64,000 bases of DNA, from the NCBI GenBank assembly GCA_026399475.1, contig JAPLQY010000060.1:1-64000 (forward strand), in the 5' to 3' direction. The stretch's first letter is position 1. Each line of letters starts with the position of its first letter. This DNA is from Rhodocyclales bacterium (GTDB taxonomy: Bacteria; Pseudomonadota; Gammaproteobacteria; Burkholderiales; Rhodocyclaceae). The translations under genes and the position numbers were made by a program. The notes beneath the pieces are model-generated. The model was not told where the DNA came from. It saw nothing but the letters and a program-made list of their open reading frames with translations, and made no database searches. Shown here piece by piece: positions 8,974-17,296 of this stretch.

Positions 8974-9624
8974 TCAAGCGTCTTCAACGCCGACAACCGC
9001 GTTGAATGACATCGACCTTCTCTCGCCTGCGCCCCGAAACGGTTCCGCCACATGCAGGAGCCAGCCCGGAAACACATAGAAATCGCCGACCTGCGGCTTG
9101 AAACTGACCAGCGATTTGGATAATCGCTGCTTCCCGCCAATCAGAAAATTGATGTATCCGGCCTGACGGCCCGAAACGTAGGTCCTGGCCTCCTCCGCTT
9201 CATCGATATCGGGCACCTTCAGGTAGAGCACGCCCGCAACGTCCCCCGAGTGGAAATGAACGGGACTTGGCGTCCCGGCGTATTGGCTGACGACCCAGAA
9301 TAAATCGAAGTCCACGCGGTCTGCCTGGGAATTTTCGGCCCGCGCAAGATAACGCCTGACGAGTTTTGCCGCATGATGTGCAAGAGACTGCTCGCCCCCT
9401 TCTGCAACAAATTCCCGCGGCAGGAGAACTTCGGTACTCTTGTCTGACGAAACCACCTGGTCAGCGTAGGCGTTGATGCGGGCCACGATTGCCGGCGGCA
9501 ATCTGAGTTTGGCGATCATCGGCCCGAAAGGAGAATAAAAATCCATGGCCGGGTCGACTGCGTCAACAGCGCAGGGGGTCGTTTCTGCCTCGTATCTTCG
9601 CAGTCGTCTGGTCGTGGATTCCAT
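8974..9624 (-). CDS. Putative 2OG-Fe(II) oxygenase
   Basis: 216 residues. The C-terminal half resembles the 2OG-FeII_Oxy_5 group: PVHFHSGDVAGVLYL supplies the first histidines, VGDFYVFPGWLLHVAEPF the distal histidine, and GERRSMSFN the arginine expected to bind 2-oxoglutarate. Such enzymes hydroxylate or otherwise oxidise proteins or small molecules. The acidic iron ligand cannot be fixed by eye; the D of HSGD is a candidate. It is the first gene of a tight minus-strand group with the methyltransferase, the unknown protein and the radical SAM enzyme. The start context is weak, and a later in-frame ATG (MDFYSPFGP) is an alternative. Confidence 0.75.
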   Translation of the reverse strand: MESTTRRLRRYEAETTPCAVDAVDPAMDFYSPFGPMIAKLRLPPAIVARINAYADQVVSSDKSTEVLLPREFVAEGGEQSLAHHAAKLVRRYLARAENSQADRVDFDLFWVVSQYAGTPSPVHFHSGDVAGVLYLKVPDIDEAEEARTYVSGRQAGYINFLIGGKQRLSKSLVSFKPQVGDFYVFPGWLLHVAEPFRGAGERRSMSFNAVVGVEDA

Positions 9625-9809
9625 AAGCTATCGTCATGTTTGTTGCGCAGCAAGCCAGCCAAAGCCGTCAGTTTTTGCCAGGCCGCGCTGGATATGAGTC
9701 CGGTGCCCTCTGCAATAATCTTACCTTGAACCCCGTGATCCATCCCTCGGCTCCACTGCATACTTTGCCGCCACATTTCAGTATTCGAGTGGACGCAGCG
9801 CCGCAACCC

Positions 9810-10355
9810 TCATGGAGCGGGATCCGGCCGAAATCCGAAGCGTCGCGAAACATCACTGTGTTTGATGGCTTGTATGGGCAAGCCACGCCAGAACACTCCT
9901 GCGCCACCGCTCATTGTGTCCCACACAGCGTGTTCTGTGGCCGGTCCTCCAGCGGCGTTCTGACAAGCCTCAACAAACGCCGCGAGGTCCCTGTCATCAA
10001 GCAGCCCGATGCCCAAAGCGGTATGCAGCAGCGCGTTGCCCTCCTCGTCCAGGTAGGCTGCGGCGACGGGGTCCGCGGCGGCACCGGTGTGGGTGGTCAG
10101 GCCGCCTTCAACATCGAGCCGCAAAACAAACGGGGTGTAGTCGAGCGCCACAAACACCGTCTGCGGGCCATTCTGGAAAATCCAGTTGCCTGAATCATCG
10201 GCTCCATAGTGGCTCGCGATGAAACTGATCAGGCCTGCGTGACTTATGGTTTGGCCTTTTAGTCGCCAGCACCCGCGGCGATCCAGGGAAAGCCAACCGT
10301 AGCAGGCCGGCACCTTGGGCCAATTCGCCGCGGCGGTGATCTCAGCGCCGAGCAT
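9810..10355 (-). CDS. Conserved-looking hypothetical protein, 181 residues
   Basis: I cannot assign a family. The protein begins MLGAEITAAANWPKVPACYG and has WLSLDRRGCWRLKG, which reads like a genuine globular protein. A segment around NWIFQNGPQTVFVALDYTPF is followed by VLRLDVEGG. No signal peptide, membrane segment or metal motif is evident. It starts immediately downstream of a decayed slyD fragment on the same strand, so it may once have been cotranscribed with that copy. The 185 bp between its stop and the oxygenase gene hold no gene I can support. Confidence 0.65.
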   Translation of the reverse strand: MLGAEITAAANWPKVPACYGWLSLDRRGCWRLKGQTISHAGLISFIASHYGADDSGNWIFQNGPQTVFVALDYTPFVLRLDVEGGLTTHTGAAADPVAAAYLDEEGNALLHTALGIGLLDDRDLAAFVEACQNAAGGPATEHAVWDTMSGGAGVFWRGLPIQAIKHSDVSRRFGFRPDPAP

Positions 10356-10379
10356 GCTTCATGGCGCCCAGCAAAAAGG

Positions 10380-10560
10380 TGACGACGCACCGCCATGATC
10401 GGTAATTCTTATCGTCGTGGCCGCGAGGGATTTCTCCTGGGGTGATGGCGCGCATGCCGGTCATTGTGCAGGAGAACCAGGCCAACGCATGATTGCCATC
10501 AAACATGCCCTGCCCTCGGCGGCACCGGTGACGGCGAATCCGGATCATCGAACGGATCCG
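10380..10560 (-). pseudogene. Decayed slyD fragment (FKBP-type prolyl isomerase remnant)
   Basis: Read on the minus strand this stretch gives FAVTGAAEGR, then after a one-base shift DGNHALAWFSCTMTGMRAIT and PGEIPRGHDD. The intact slyD at 12374-12856 has DGNHPLAGVALMFSCTVTG followed by VRSATAEEITHGH. The DNA also aligns: 39 bases between TTC and GATGGC in the intact gene correspond to 38 here. A stop codon lies just upstream in the aligned frame, five codons between LA and FSC are missing, and no N-terminal half is found. It is a remnant of a duplicated or acquired slyD. Confidence 0.65.
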
Positions 10561-10623
10561 CCAGGAGCACTTTTCGGCTTGACCTGTGGCGTGCGGACAG
10601 GGGCTTTTCCCTGACATCCAACT

Positions 10624-10686
10624 TTAGACAGTCAGAAATCTGTTGACATACGTAGTTAGACAGTCTAATAATGAGCTGGACAGTTT
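10624..10686 (+). promoter_or_regulatory. Sigma70-like promoter with repeated TAGACAGTC operator sites
   Basis: TTGACA (10643-10648) and TAATAA (10666-10671) are 17 bp apart, a near-ideal sigma70 promoter facing the cyclase gene. TTAGACAGTC occurs at 10624-10633 and again at 10656-10665, 32 bp apart. The second copy extends to the perfect 11-bp palindrome TAGACAGTCTA (10657-10667), touching the -10 element. A third, weaker copy, TGGACAGTTT, starts at 10677. The layout suggests autoregulation by the MerR-type domain of the downstream protein; that is inference. Confidence 0.6.
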
Positions 10687-10716
10687 AAATAATTAACGGT
10701 ATGGAGTCTGGCAGGC

Positions 10717-12255
10717 GTGATTTCAAGCAAGGACTTACTTGATAAAACAAATATTTCAAGAGCAACGCTAAACAATTACATTAAGCTAGGACTTCTCGCG
10801 CGCCCGCTGGTGAAGAACCCGGGGAGCGATAGTGATGGTCCCCGGCAATTGGGATACTTCGCCGACGCGGCGGAAGATCGAATTAGACATATAAGACAGC
10901 TTAAAAGAGAAGGACTGAGCATGGCCCAGATCATTTCGCGATTCGTTTCCAAGCCAATCGAAGGAGAGACGGCGTTCAACCCGGAGGCGCAGACAGGGAT
11001 ACCTGTCACCGCAGCAAGCGCCGGACCGGTGCTGTCCCTGTGCTCCCCTGCCCTGCCGGAAGGCGGGCTGCGCTTGACGATGGATGAGTTCTCGCATCCG
11101 GCGTACATGGTAAATCACAACTTTGAACTGATCTGGTTCAATGCCGCCGCCAGAAAAACGGTGTTCGACGGCATCGAGACGCTACCGGCTACCAGTGATG
11201 AGCGGAACGTTTTCCGGCTGCTTTCCAGCAAGGCTCAACGTGGGGCGGCAGATGAACTTATGCGCTTCCACGTCGGACTTGCCAAGTCCAGGATTCCGGC
11301 CAACCGGTTTACTACTCTGTGCCAGGGCGTCGCCGCTCCTACTGCGGCCCAGTTACAACAGTTATTCGATGAAGCCAGAGTCGAAGCCCCACGACAAATG
11401 CTCCACGTGCCGTTGATGTTGCCCGACGAGACCGGGAACGGGGCGCTGCGCGAATACACTGCCTACGCTTCATTCTTCCGCGAGGGCATCTTCATTGCCG
11501 ACGTGCCCGAGGGAAGTGACTCGACCAGCATCATGGATTTCCTGGCGCGTCGTGACGACGTGATCCGCGACTTGCTCAAACGCCGCTTGCCGGTGCTGAC
11601 CCACCTGGCGGTAATGGTTGCTGACCTGCAAGGCTCGGTAAGGATATGCTCCGAAATGCCGCCCGAGGAGTACTTCGAGCTCATCAATGAAATTTGGGCC
11701 GCGATGGGGCCGATTTTCCGTCGCTACCATGGCACTTACGCCAAACACGTTGGCGACGGTATGGTCTATTACTTCTTTCCCCAACCGGAAAGCAATTACC
11801 TCTCCAACGCGCTTTATTGCGCGCAGGAAGTCCGACGCGAAATGCAGAAGATCAGCAAAGCCTGGCAGATACGCAAGAACTGGCTCAATGAGCTCTACCT
11901 CAATACCGGCATCACCGAGGGTCAGGAATGGCTGGGAACGTTCCAGTCGGGAACCAGCGTCGAACTCGTGGTGCTGGGTGACACCATCAACCAGGCCGCG
12001 CGCATCTCCGACTTCGCGCGCCACGGAACTACCTGGGCCACCAAGAGCCTGGTCGGCAAACTCACCAGCGAAGAACGGGGCAGATTGCGCTACGGCGTGC
12101 ACCGCCGCGACCGCGATGGTCGCGACATCTTTGTCGCCTCGAGCTTTTCCACGGTCTCATCCCTGGTCGAGAGCGATAGCGGACGCGCCGCGAAGCTCAA
12201 CGACATCGCTACCCTGCCGATCACCGAGGTGGTGGAGATTCAGGAAACAGTCTAG
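10717..12255 (+). CDS. MerR-type DNA-binding domain fused to a class III adenylate/guanylate cyclase
   Basis: 512 residues. Residues 1-75 form a MerR-like helix-turn-helix (SSKDLLDKTNISRATLNNYI, LGYFADAAEDRIRHIRQLKREG). Residues about 120-260 look like a PAS-type sensor (MVNHNFELIWFNAAAR). From about 295 a class III cyclase domain follows: VMVADLQGS holds the first metal-binding aspartate, HVGDGMVYYF the second, and LGDTINQAARIS the asparagine and arginine of the active site. It would make cAMP or cGMP and may also bind DNA. The start is GTG. The ATG 17 bases upstream is in another frame and soon hits a stop. The gene is transcribed away from the slyD remnant and converges on slyD. Confidence 0.85.
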   Translation: MISSKDLLDKTNISRATLNNYIKLGLLARPLVKNPGSDSDGPRQLGYFADAAEDRIRHIRQLKREGLSMAQIISRFVSKPIEGETAFNPEAQTGIPVTAASAGPVLSLCSPALPEGGLRLTMDEFSHPAYMVNHNFELIWFNAAARKTVFDGIETLPATSDERNVFRLLSSKAQRGAADELMRFHVGLAKSRIPANRFTTLCQGVAAPTAAQLQQLFDEARVEAPRQMLHVPLMLPDETGNGALREYTAYASFFREGIFIADVPEGSDSTSIMDFLARRDDVIRDLLKRRLPVLTHLAVMVADLQGSVRICSEMPPEEYFELINEIWAAMGPIFRRYHGTYAKHVGDGMVYYFFPQPESNYLSNALYCAQEVRREMQKISKAWQIRKNWLNELYLNTGITEGQEWLGTFQSGTSVELVVLGDTINQAARISDFARHGTTWATKSLVGKLTSEERGRLRYGVHRRDRDGRDIFVASSFSTVSSLVESDSGRAAKLNDIATLPITEVVEIQETV

Positions 12256-12373
12256 CCAGCGAGCCTTCACCACAAGGAAAATTCAAGCCGCCTGACGACG
12301 AAGGCTCTCGCGGTCGCGCCGATATCTGCGCGTGCTTGATCAGCGTTGGGTCGTGCTGGCCTGTCAGCCTAGT

Positions 12374-12856
12374 TCAGTGGTGATGCCCATGCTCGCCATG
12401 GGGATGGCCGTGGGTGATTTCCTCCGCGGTGGCGCTGCGCACTCCCGTTACGGTGCAGGAGAACATGAGTGCAACGCCGGCCAGCGGATGGTTGCCATCG
12501 ACCACTACCTTGTCGTCGGCAATATCGGTGATGGTGAACAGCGCGTCGTCGTCTTCACCATCCTCGCTGCCGCGCTCGAACTGCATGCCGATTTCTATGT
12601 TCTCCGGAAACAGATGGCGCGACTCGATGGCAACGAGTTCGGCGTCATATTCGCCAAATGCGTCTTCGGGTTCCAGCTTTACCTCCAGGGCGTCGCCGAT
12701 AGCCTTGCCTTGCAGTTCTTCTTCGATGCGATCGAAAATTCCGCCATAGCCGCCATGCAGATAGACCAGCGGGGCCGCACCTTCATCGACGGGGGAACCG
12801 TCGGTGTCCTTGACGCTGTATTTGAGGGTGACGACGGTGTTTCTAGCGATGAGCAT
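12374..12856 (-). CDS. slyD: FKBP-type peptidyl-prolyl isomerase SlyD
   Basis: 160 residues. The FKBP domain (KYSVKDTDGSPVDEG, PLVYLHGGYGGIFDRIEEEL) is interrupted by the SlyD-type insert-in-flap chaperone domain, and the FKBP part resumes at VVDGNHPLAGVALMFSCTVT. A histidine-rich tail (HGHPHGEHGHHH) suggests binding of nickel or other divalent metals, as in E. coli SlyD. It acts in the cytosol in protein folding and metal supply. The start overlaps the peroxiredoxin gene by 14 bp. The 118 bp between its stop and the convergent cyclase gene shows no structure. Confidence 0.95.
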   Translation of the reverse strand: MLIARNTVVTLKYSVKDTDGSPVDEGAAPLVYLHGGYGGIFDRIEEELQGKAIGDALEVKLEPEDAFGEYDAELVAIESRHLFPENIEIGMQFERGSEDGEDDDALFTITDIADDKVVVDGNHPLAGVALMFSCTVTGVRSATAEEITHGHPHGEHGHHH

Positions 12857-13337
12857 GTTGCCTTCCTTTGCCGTTGAGGCCTTTTACCAGTTGAAAGACC
12901 TCGGCGGCATGCCCTTTCGGATGCACATCGTAGAGGGCGTGACGAACTATGCCTTCCTTGTCGACGATGAATGTCGAGCGTATTACACAGAGCTTCTTGT
13001 GGCCGTCCCGTTCGCGAAACTGGGACACGCCAAACTTGCGGCAGACCTCGCCTTCCTCGTCTGACAGCAGCCGCACGGACAGGCCATGCTTGTCACGGAA
13101 ATCCGCATGCGAAAGGCAATCGTCGCGCGAGACGCCGAGGATGACGCAGTCCAGTCGGGCAAATTCGTTTTCGTGATCCGAAAAGTCAGCCGCCTCCAGG
13201 GTGCAATAGGGCGTGCCGTCGCGCGGATAAAAAAACAGCACGGCGTTTTGACGTCCACGCAACGAACAGAAATCGAACAACTCCATGTCGGCGTCGGGCA
13301 GCGAAAACTCCGGCGCTTTTTCTCCTTGATGCAGCAT
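12843..13337 (-). CDS. bcp: Bcp/PrxQ-type thioredoxin-dependent peroxiredoxin
   Basis: 164 residues. LFFYPRDGTPYCTLEA carries the peroxidatic cysteine in the T-P-x-C-T motif, followed downstream by LLSDEEGEVCRKFGV and STFIVDKEGIVRHAL. It reduces hydrogen and organic peroxides. The resolving cysteine found five residues after the first in E. coli Bcp is alanine here, so it may work as a 1-Cys enzyme or use another cysteine (DCVILGVSRDDC or EVCRKF). It is cotranscribed with slyD, overlapping it by 14 bp. Confidence 0.93.
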   Translation of the reverse strand: MLHQGEKAPEFSLPDADMELFDFCSLRGRQNAVLFFYPRDGTPYCTLEAADFSDHENEFARLDCVILGVSRDDCLSHADFRDKHGLSVRLLSDEEGEVCRKFGVSQFRERDGHKKLCVIRSTFIVDKEGIVRHALYDVHPKGHAAEVFQLVKGLNGKGRQHAHR

Positions 13338-13394
13338 GTGGTTCTCCTTCTGCGGCGAACTCGATTCATTCTAACCGAGTCTGCGACGAAGGAA

Positions 13395-14555
13395 TCAAGT
13401 CCCGCCGAGCTCCCTGATGGCTTCCGCTTCAATCGCCAGCACATCCTCGTGCCGATGCGGGCTGGCCAGGTATTCGAGGGAGCGCATCTCGATCAGGCGG
13501 CTGACGGTGCGCTTGAATTCGCCAGCCTGCACTCCTTGGGCATAGAGGTGTTCCGCCGGGCATGCAGCACTGATGATCAGCTTGACGCGGTGATCGTAGA
13601 GTACATCGACCAGCCAGGTGAAACGCCGTGCTGCGCTGGCCATGTCAGCACCCATTCTCGGCACTTTGGAGAGGAACAGGGTGTGATGCCGATTAGCCAG
13701 CCAGAGGTAGTCGTTCTGCGAGCGTGGTCCACCGCACAGCGTAGCGAAATCGAACCAGATGATGCCCGGTGCGCGGTGCATCACCGGAAGCATGCGACCC
13801 AATACTTCAACGGGTTTCGTGTGCCCCGAACCACCGGCAATTTTGTTAAAGGTATGTTTGACGGCAGCCTCGGCTGCGGCATCGTCTGTGGCCAGAAACA
13901 CCTGGGCCTGTTCCAGCGCTCGCAAGCGATAGTCAATGCCGGCATCGATCTCGATCACATCGAGCTTCTGTCGCAGCAGCGCTATGGTCGGCAGGAACAG
14001 TTCGCGCTGCAGGCCATTGGGATAGAGGCCGTCCGGCGGATAGTTCGAGGTAATGCAGAACACCACGCCGGCATCGAACAGGGCCTGCATCAGACGGCCC
14101 AGTATCATGGCGTCGGCGATGTCGGAGACGTGGAATTCGTCGAAGCACATCAGCCGAGTTTCGCGCGCGATGCGCGCCGCCACCTGGACCAGCGGATCGG
14201 ACTCGTTGCGATGGGCCTGCAATGACTGGTGGATCTCACCCATGAAGGCGTGGAAATGCACGCGGCGTTTTCGGTCGTAGGGTACCGCGGCGAAAAAGCA
14301 ATCCATCAGGAAGCTCTTGCCGCGCCCTACTCCGCCCCAGAACCAGACACCGCGCGGCAGATCGGGGTGCACCAGCAGTTTCCTGAGCCTGCCGCGTCGC
14401 GCTGCCTTGAGCGCCAGCAGATCATCGTAGAACTTCTGCAGGCGCCTTGCCGCAACCAACTGTGCCGGATCGGCCTCAATGCCGCGCGCGGCCAGCGCGG
14501 CATTGAAGCCTTCGATCATGCCGTCCTTGGGGACTTTAAGAATTTTGTGGGGCAT
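13395..14555 (-). CDS. zapE: Cell division ATPase ZapE (AFG1 family)
   Basis: 386 residues from the ATG at 14555. Walker A is GGVGRGKSFLMD, Walker B RLMCFDEFHVSD, with sensor region CITSNYPPDGLYPNG. ZapE binds FtsZ and acts at the constricting division ring in E. coli. The frame is open to 14597, but that extension would translate the hairpin that follows lpd, so MPHKILKVPKDG is preferred. A later start at MIEGFNAAL also fits. It lies downstream of lpd on the same strand, a common arrangement in betaproteobacteria. Confidence 0.93.
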   Translation of the reverse strand: MPHKILKVPKDGMIEGFNAALAARGIEADPAQLVAARRLQKFYDDLLALKAARRGRLRKLLVHPDLPRGVWFWGGVGRGKSFLMDCFFAAVPYDRKRRVHFHAFMGEIHQSLQAHRNESDPLVQVAARIARETRLMCFDEFHVSDIADAMILGRLMQALFDAGVVFCITSNYPPDGLYPNGLQRELFLPTIALLRQKLDVIEIDAGIDYRLRALEQAQVFLATDDAAAEAAVKHTFNKIAGGSGHTKPVEVLGRMLPVMHRAPGIIWFDFATLCGGPRSQNDYLWLANRHHTLFLSKVPRMGADMASAARRFTWLVDVLYDHRVKLIISAACPAEHLYAQGVQAGEFKRTVSRLIEMRSLEYLASPHRHEDVLAIEAEAIRELGGT

Positions 14556-14563
14556 CAAGGAGA

Positions 14564-14590
14564 AGGGCGGCCGGTTTGCCCGGCCGCCCT
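14564..14590 (-). terminator. Hairpin after lpd
   Basis: AGGGCGGCCGG and CCGGCCGCCCT form a perfect 11-bp stem around a 5-base loop, between the lpd stop and the zapE start. The minus-strand sequence after it has no long T run (TCTCCTTG), so it may be only a partial terminator or an mRNA-stabilising 3' end. Confidence 0.5.
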
Positions 14591-14609
14591 GGAGCAACAG
14601 ACGAATGGT

Positions 14610-16037
14610 TCAGAAGTGCAGCGCGCGTTTGTCCACTGCCAGCGAAGCTTCGTGCATCGCTTCCGACAGGGTCGGATGGGCGTGGCAGATACGCGCGATA
14701 TCTTCTGACGAAGCATTGAACTCCATCGCCACCACGGCTTCGGCGATCAACTCGGAAGCATTATTGCCGATTACATGCACACCCAGAATGCGATCGGTCT
14801 TGGCGCAGGCGATCATTTTGACGAAGCCGGTCGTATCGCCCTGCCCCAGGGCGCGACCATTGGCAGCAAAGGGAATCTGTCCGACACGGTACTCGACGCC
14901 TTCGTTCTTCAGTTGCTGCTCGGTCTTGCCGACCCATGCAATTTCCGGATGGGTATAAATAACCCATGGCACGGTGTCGAGATTGACGTGGCCCTTCTGG
15001 CCGGCGATGCATTCGGCTACCATCACGCCCTCTTCCATGCTCTTGTGCGCCAGCATCGGGCCCGGAACGACATCACCGACGGCCCAGACATTGGGCAGGT
15101 TGGTGCGGCAGTTCTTGTCCACGGCGATGTAGCCGCGCGGGTTGATCTCGAGCCCCACATTCCCGGCGCCCAGGCCTTCGGTGTGCGGCACGCGGCCTAC
15201 GGAAACGATCAGGCGATCGCATTGCAGGGTGCGCGCTTCGTCGCCCAGTTCGTATTCGATACTGATACCCTTCTTGCCGGTTTCCACCTTGGTGATCTTG
15301 ACCCCGAGTTGAATGTTCAGGCCTTGTTTCTGTGTGAAAACTTTCCATGCTTCCTTGGCCACGGCCTGATCGGCAGAACCGAGGAACTCCGGCAGGGCTT
15401 CGAGTATCGTCACATCGGCGCCGAGACGCTTCCATACCGAGCCCAATTCGAGGCCGATCACGCCGGCGCCGATGACGCCAAGGCGTTTGGGTGTTGCATC
15501 GAAAGCCAGAGCACCAACGTTGTCGCAGATCAGCTTGTTGTCGACCGGAATGCCAGGCAGATGCCTCGCCCTGGAGCCCGTCGCGACGATGACGTGGGTC
15601 GCTTCGACCCGCTCGCCATTTACATCGACAAGCCAACGCTCGTCCTCACGACTGACAAATTTGCCGTGACCGGGCAGCAAGGTGACCTTGTTTTTCTTGA
15701 ACAAGGCCTTGATGCCGCCGGTCAGTTGGCCGACGATGTTGTCCTTGCGCTTGATCATGGTCGCCACATCCATCTTCACGCCGGACGCGGAAATGCCGTG
15801 CATGACGAAAGAATGACTGGCCTGTTCGTAGAGTTCCGAGGATTGCAGCAACGCCTTGGAGGGAATGCAGCCTACGTTGAGGCAGGTGCCGCCAAGGCGG
15901 ACTTCGCCCTTGGGGTCGGCATAGGATTCCGACTCGATGCAGGCCGTGGACAGGCCCAGTTGCGCGGCGCGGATTGCCGCCACGTAGCCGCCGGGACCGC
16001 CGCCGATTACAACTACGTCAAACTGTTTGTTTGCCAT
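14610..16037 (-). CDS. lpdA: Dihydrolipoamide dehydrogenase (E3 of 2-oxoglutarate dehydrogenase)
   Basis: 475 residues, usual length. The N-terminal FAD-binding motif is [20 protein letters not shown], the redox-active disulphide is [13 protein letters not shown], the NAD-binding motif is [16 protein letters not shown], and the C-terminal dimer interface contains the base-supplying HAHPTLSEA. It reoxidises lipoyl groups with NAD+. Position directly after odhB shows it serves the 2-oxoglutarate dehydrogenase complex; it may also serve other complexes. Confidence 0.97.
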   Translation of the reverse strand: MANKQFDVVVIGGGPGGYVAAIRAAQLGLSTACIESESYADPKGEVRLGGTCLNVGCIPSKALLQSSELYEQASHSFVMHGISASGVKMDVATMIKRKDNIVGQLTGGIKALFKKNKVTLLPGHGKFVSREDERWLVDVNGERVEATHVIVATGSRARHLPGIPVDNKLICDNVGALAFDATPKRLGVIGAGVIGLELGSVWKRLGADVTILEALPEFLGSADQAVAKEAWKVFTQKQGLNIQLGVKITKVETGKKGISIEYELGDEARTLQCDRLIVSVGRVPHTEGLGAGNVGLEINPRGYIAVDKNCRTNLPNVWAVGDVVPGPMLAHKSMEEGVMVAECIAGQKGHVNLDTVPWVIYTHPEIAWVGKTEQQLKNEGVEYRVGQIPFAANGRALGQGDTTGFVKMIACAKTDRILGVHVIGNNASELIAEAVVAMEFNASSEDIARICHAHPTLSEAMHEASLAVDKRALHF

Positions 16038-16053
16038 GAAAAACCTTTCGGGT

Positions 16054-17286
16054 TTAAACGTCGAGCAGCAGGCGCGCCGGATCTTCCAGCGCTTCCTTCA
16101 TGGTCACCAGGCCTAGGACAGCTTCCCGGCCGTCGATAATGCGATGGTCGTAGGAAAGCGCGAGGTAGTTGATCGGACGGATCACGATCTGCCCGTTCTC
16201 GACCACGGCGCGATCCTTCGTCGCATGCACGCCGAGGATGGCCGATTGCGGTGGGTTGATGATCGGCGTCGACAGCATCGAGCCGAAGGTGCCACCGTTG
16301 GAAATGGAGAAAGTACCGCCGCTGAGATCTTCCAGCGAGAGCTTGCCGTCCCTGGCCTTGGAGCCGAATTCGGCAATCTTCTTTTCAATCTGGGCCAGGC
16401 TCATCTGGTCGGCGTCACGCAGGATCGGCACCACCAGTCCGCGCGGGCTGCCGACAGCAATGCCGATGTCGAAGTAGCCGTGATAGACGATGTCGTTGCC
16501 ATCAACCGATGCGTTGATAACCGGGTACTTCTTCAACGCGGCCACCGCGGCCTTGACGAAGAAGGACATGAAGCCAAGCTTGACGCCATGTTCCTTCTCG
16601 AACCTTTCCTGGTACTTCTTGCGCATCTCCATCACCGGGGCCATATTGACCTCGTTGAAGGTGGTCAGGATGGCATTGGTGGACTGCGACTGCACCAGGC
16701 GCTCGGCAACGCGGGCGCGCAGGCGGGTCATGGGCACGCGCTGCTCCGGACGGTCAGCGATAATGGCATCCGCGCTGATGACGTTGGGCTGGGGCAGTGC
16801 GGGCTTGGCGGCAGGCGACGGCGCCGATGAGACGGCGACCGGAGTCGCTGCGGGTGCCGCCCTGGCAGCACCACTGACGTCTTCCTTGAGGATACGGCCA
16901 CCGCGACCGCTGCCCTGTATATCGGCTGCCGAGATGCCCTTCTCATCCATGATCTTGCGTGCCGCCGGCATCGCGGTCGCGGCGGCAGGTGCCGCCGTTA
17001 CCGCAGCCGCCGGCTTTGCCGCTGCAGGTACCGCCGCAACGCCCTTCGCTTCAGTGTCGATCTGGGCAATGACTTCGCCGGAGACCACGGTTTCGCCGTT
17101 GCCCTTGATGATCTTGACGATCACGCCGGCATCGGGCGCAGGCAGTTCAAGCACCACCTTGTCGGTTTCGATGTCGATCAGGTTCTGGTCGCGGGCGACA
17201 GCATCGCCCTCCTTGATATGCCAGGTCGACAGGGTCGCCTCGGCAACCGACTCCGACAGCTGGGGTACTTTGACTTCGATGATCAT
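16054..17286 (-). CDS. odhB: 2-oxoglutarate dehydrogenase E2, dihydrolipoyl succinyltransferase
   Basis: 410 residues from the ATG at 17286, which has GGAGAAATC just upstream; the frame runs farther upstream but without protein-like sequence. Domain order: one lipoyl domain (residues 1-75, lipoylated lysine in [10 protein letters not shown]), an alanine/proline linker, a peripheral-subunit binding domain ([20 protein letters not shown]), a second linker, and the catalytic domain ending in [12 protein letters not shown], with the active-site histidine and aspartate. It forms the core of the complex and transfers succinyl groups to CoA. Confidence 0.97.
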   Translation of the reverse strand: MIIEVKVPQLSESVAEATLSTWHIKEGDAVARDQNLIDIETDKVVLELPAPDAGVIVKIIKGNGETVVSGEVIAQIDTEAKGVAAVPAAAKPAAAVTAAPAAATAMPAARKIMDEKGISAADIQGSGRGGRILKEDVSGAARAAPAATPVAVSSAPSPAAKPALPQPNVISADAIIADRPEQRVPMTRLRARVAERLVQSQSTNAILTTFNEVNMAPVMEMRKKYQERFEKEHGVKLGFMSFFVKAAVAALKKYPVINASVDGNDIVYHGYFDIGIAVGSPRGLVVPILRDADQMSLAQIEKKIAEFGSKARDGKLSLEDLSGGTFSISNGGTFGSMLSTPIINPPQSAILGVHATKDRAVVENGQIVIRPINYLALSYDHRIIDGREAVLGLVTMKEALEDPARLLLDV

Positions 17287-17296
17287 GATTTCTCCG

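Noticed and set aside
9625..9809. Possible short gene upstream of the oxygenase on the minus strand
   Set aside because: A frame with residues such as GLISSAAWQKLTALAGLL runs through, but it overlaps the oxygenase start out of frame and has no clear start site.
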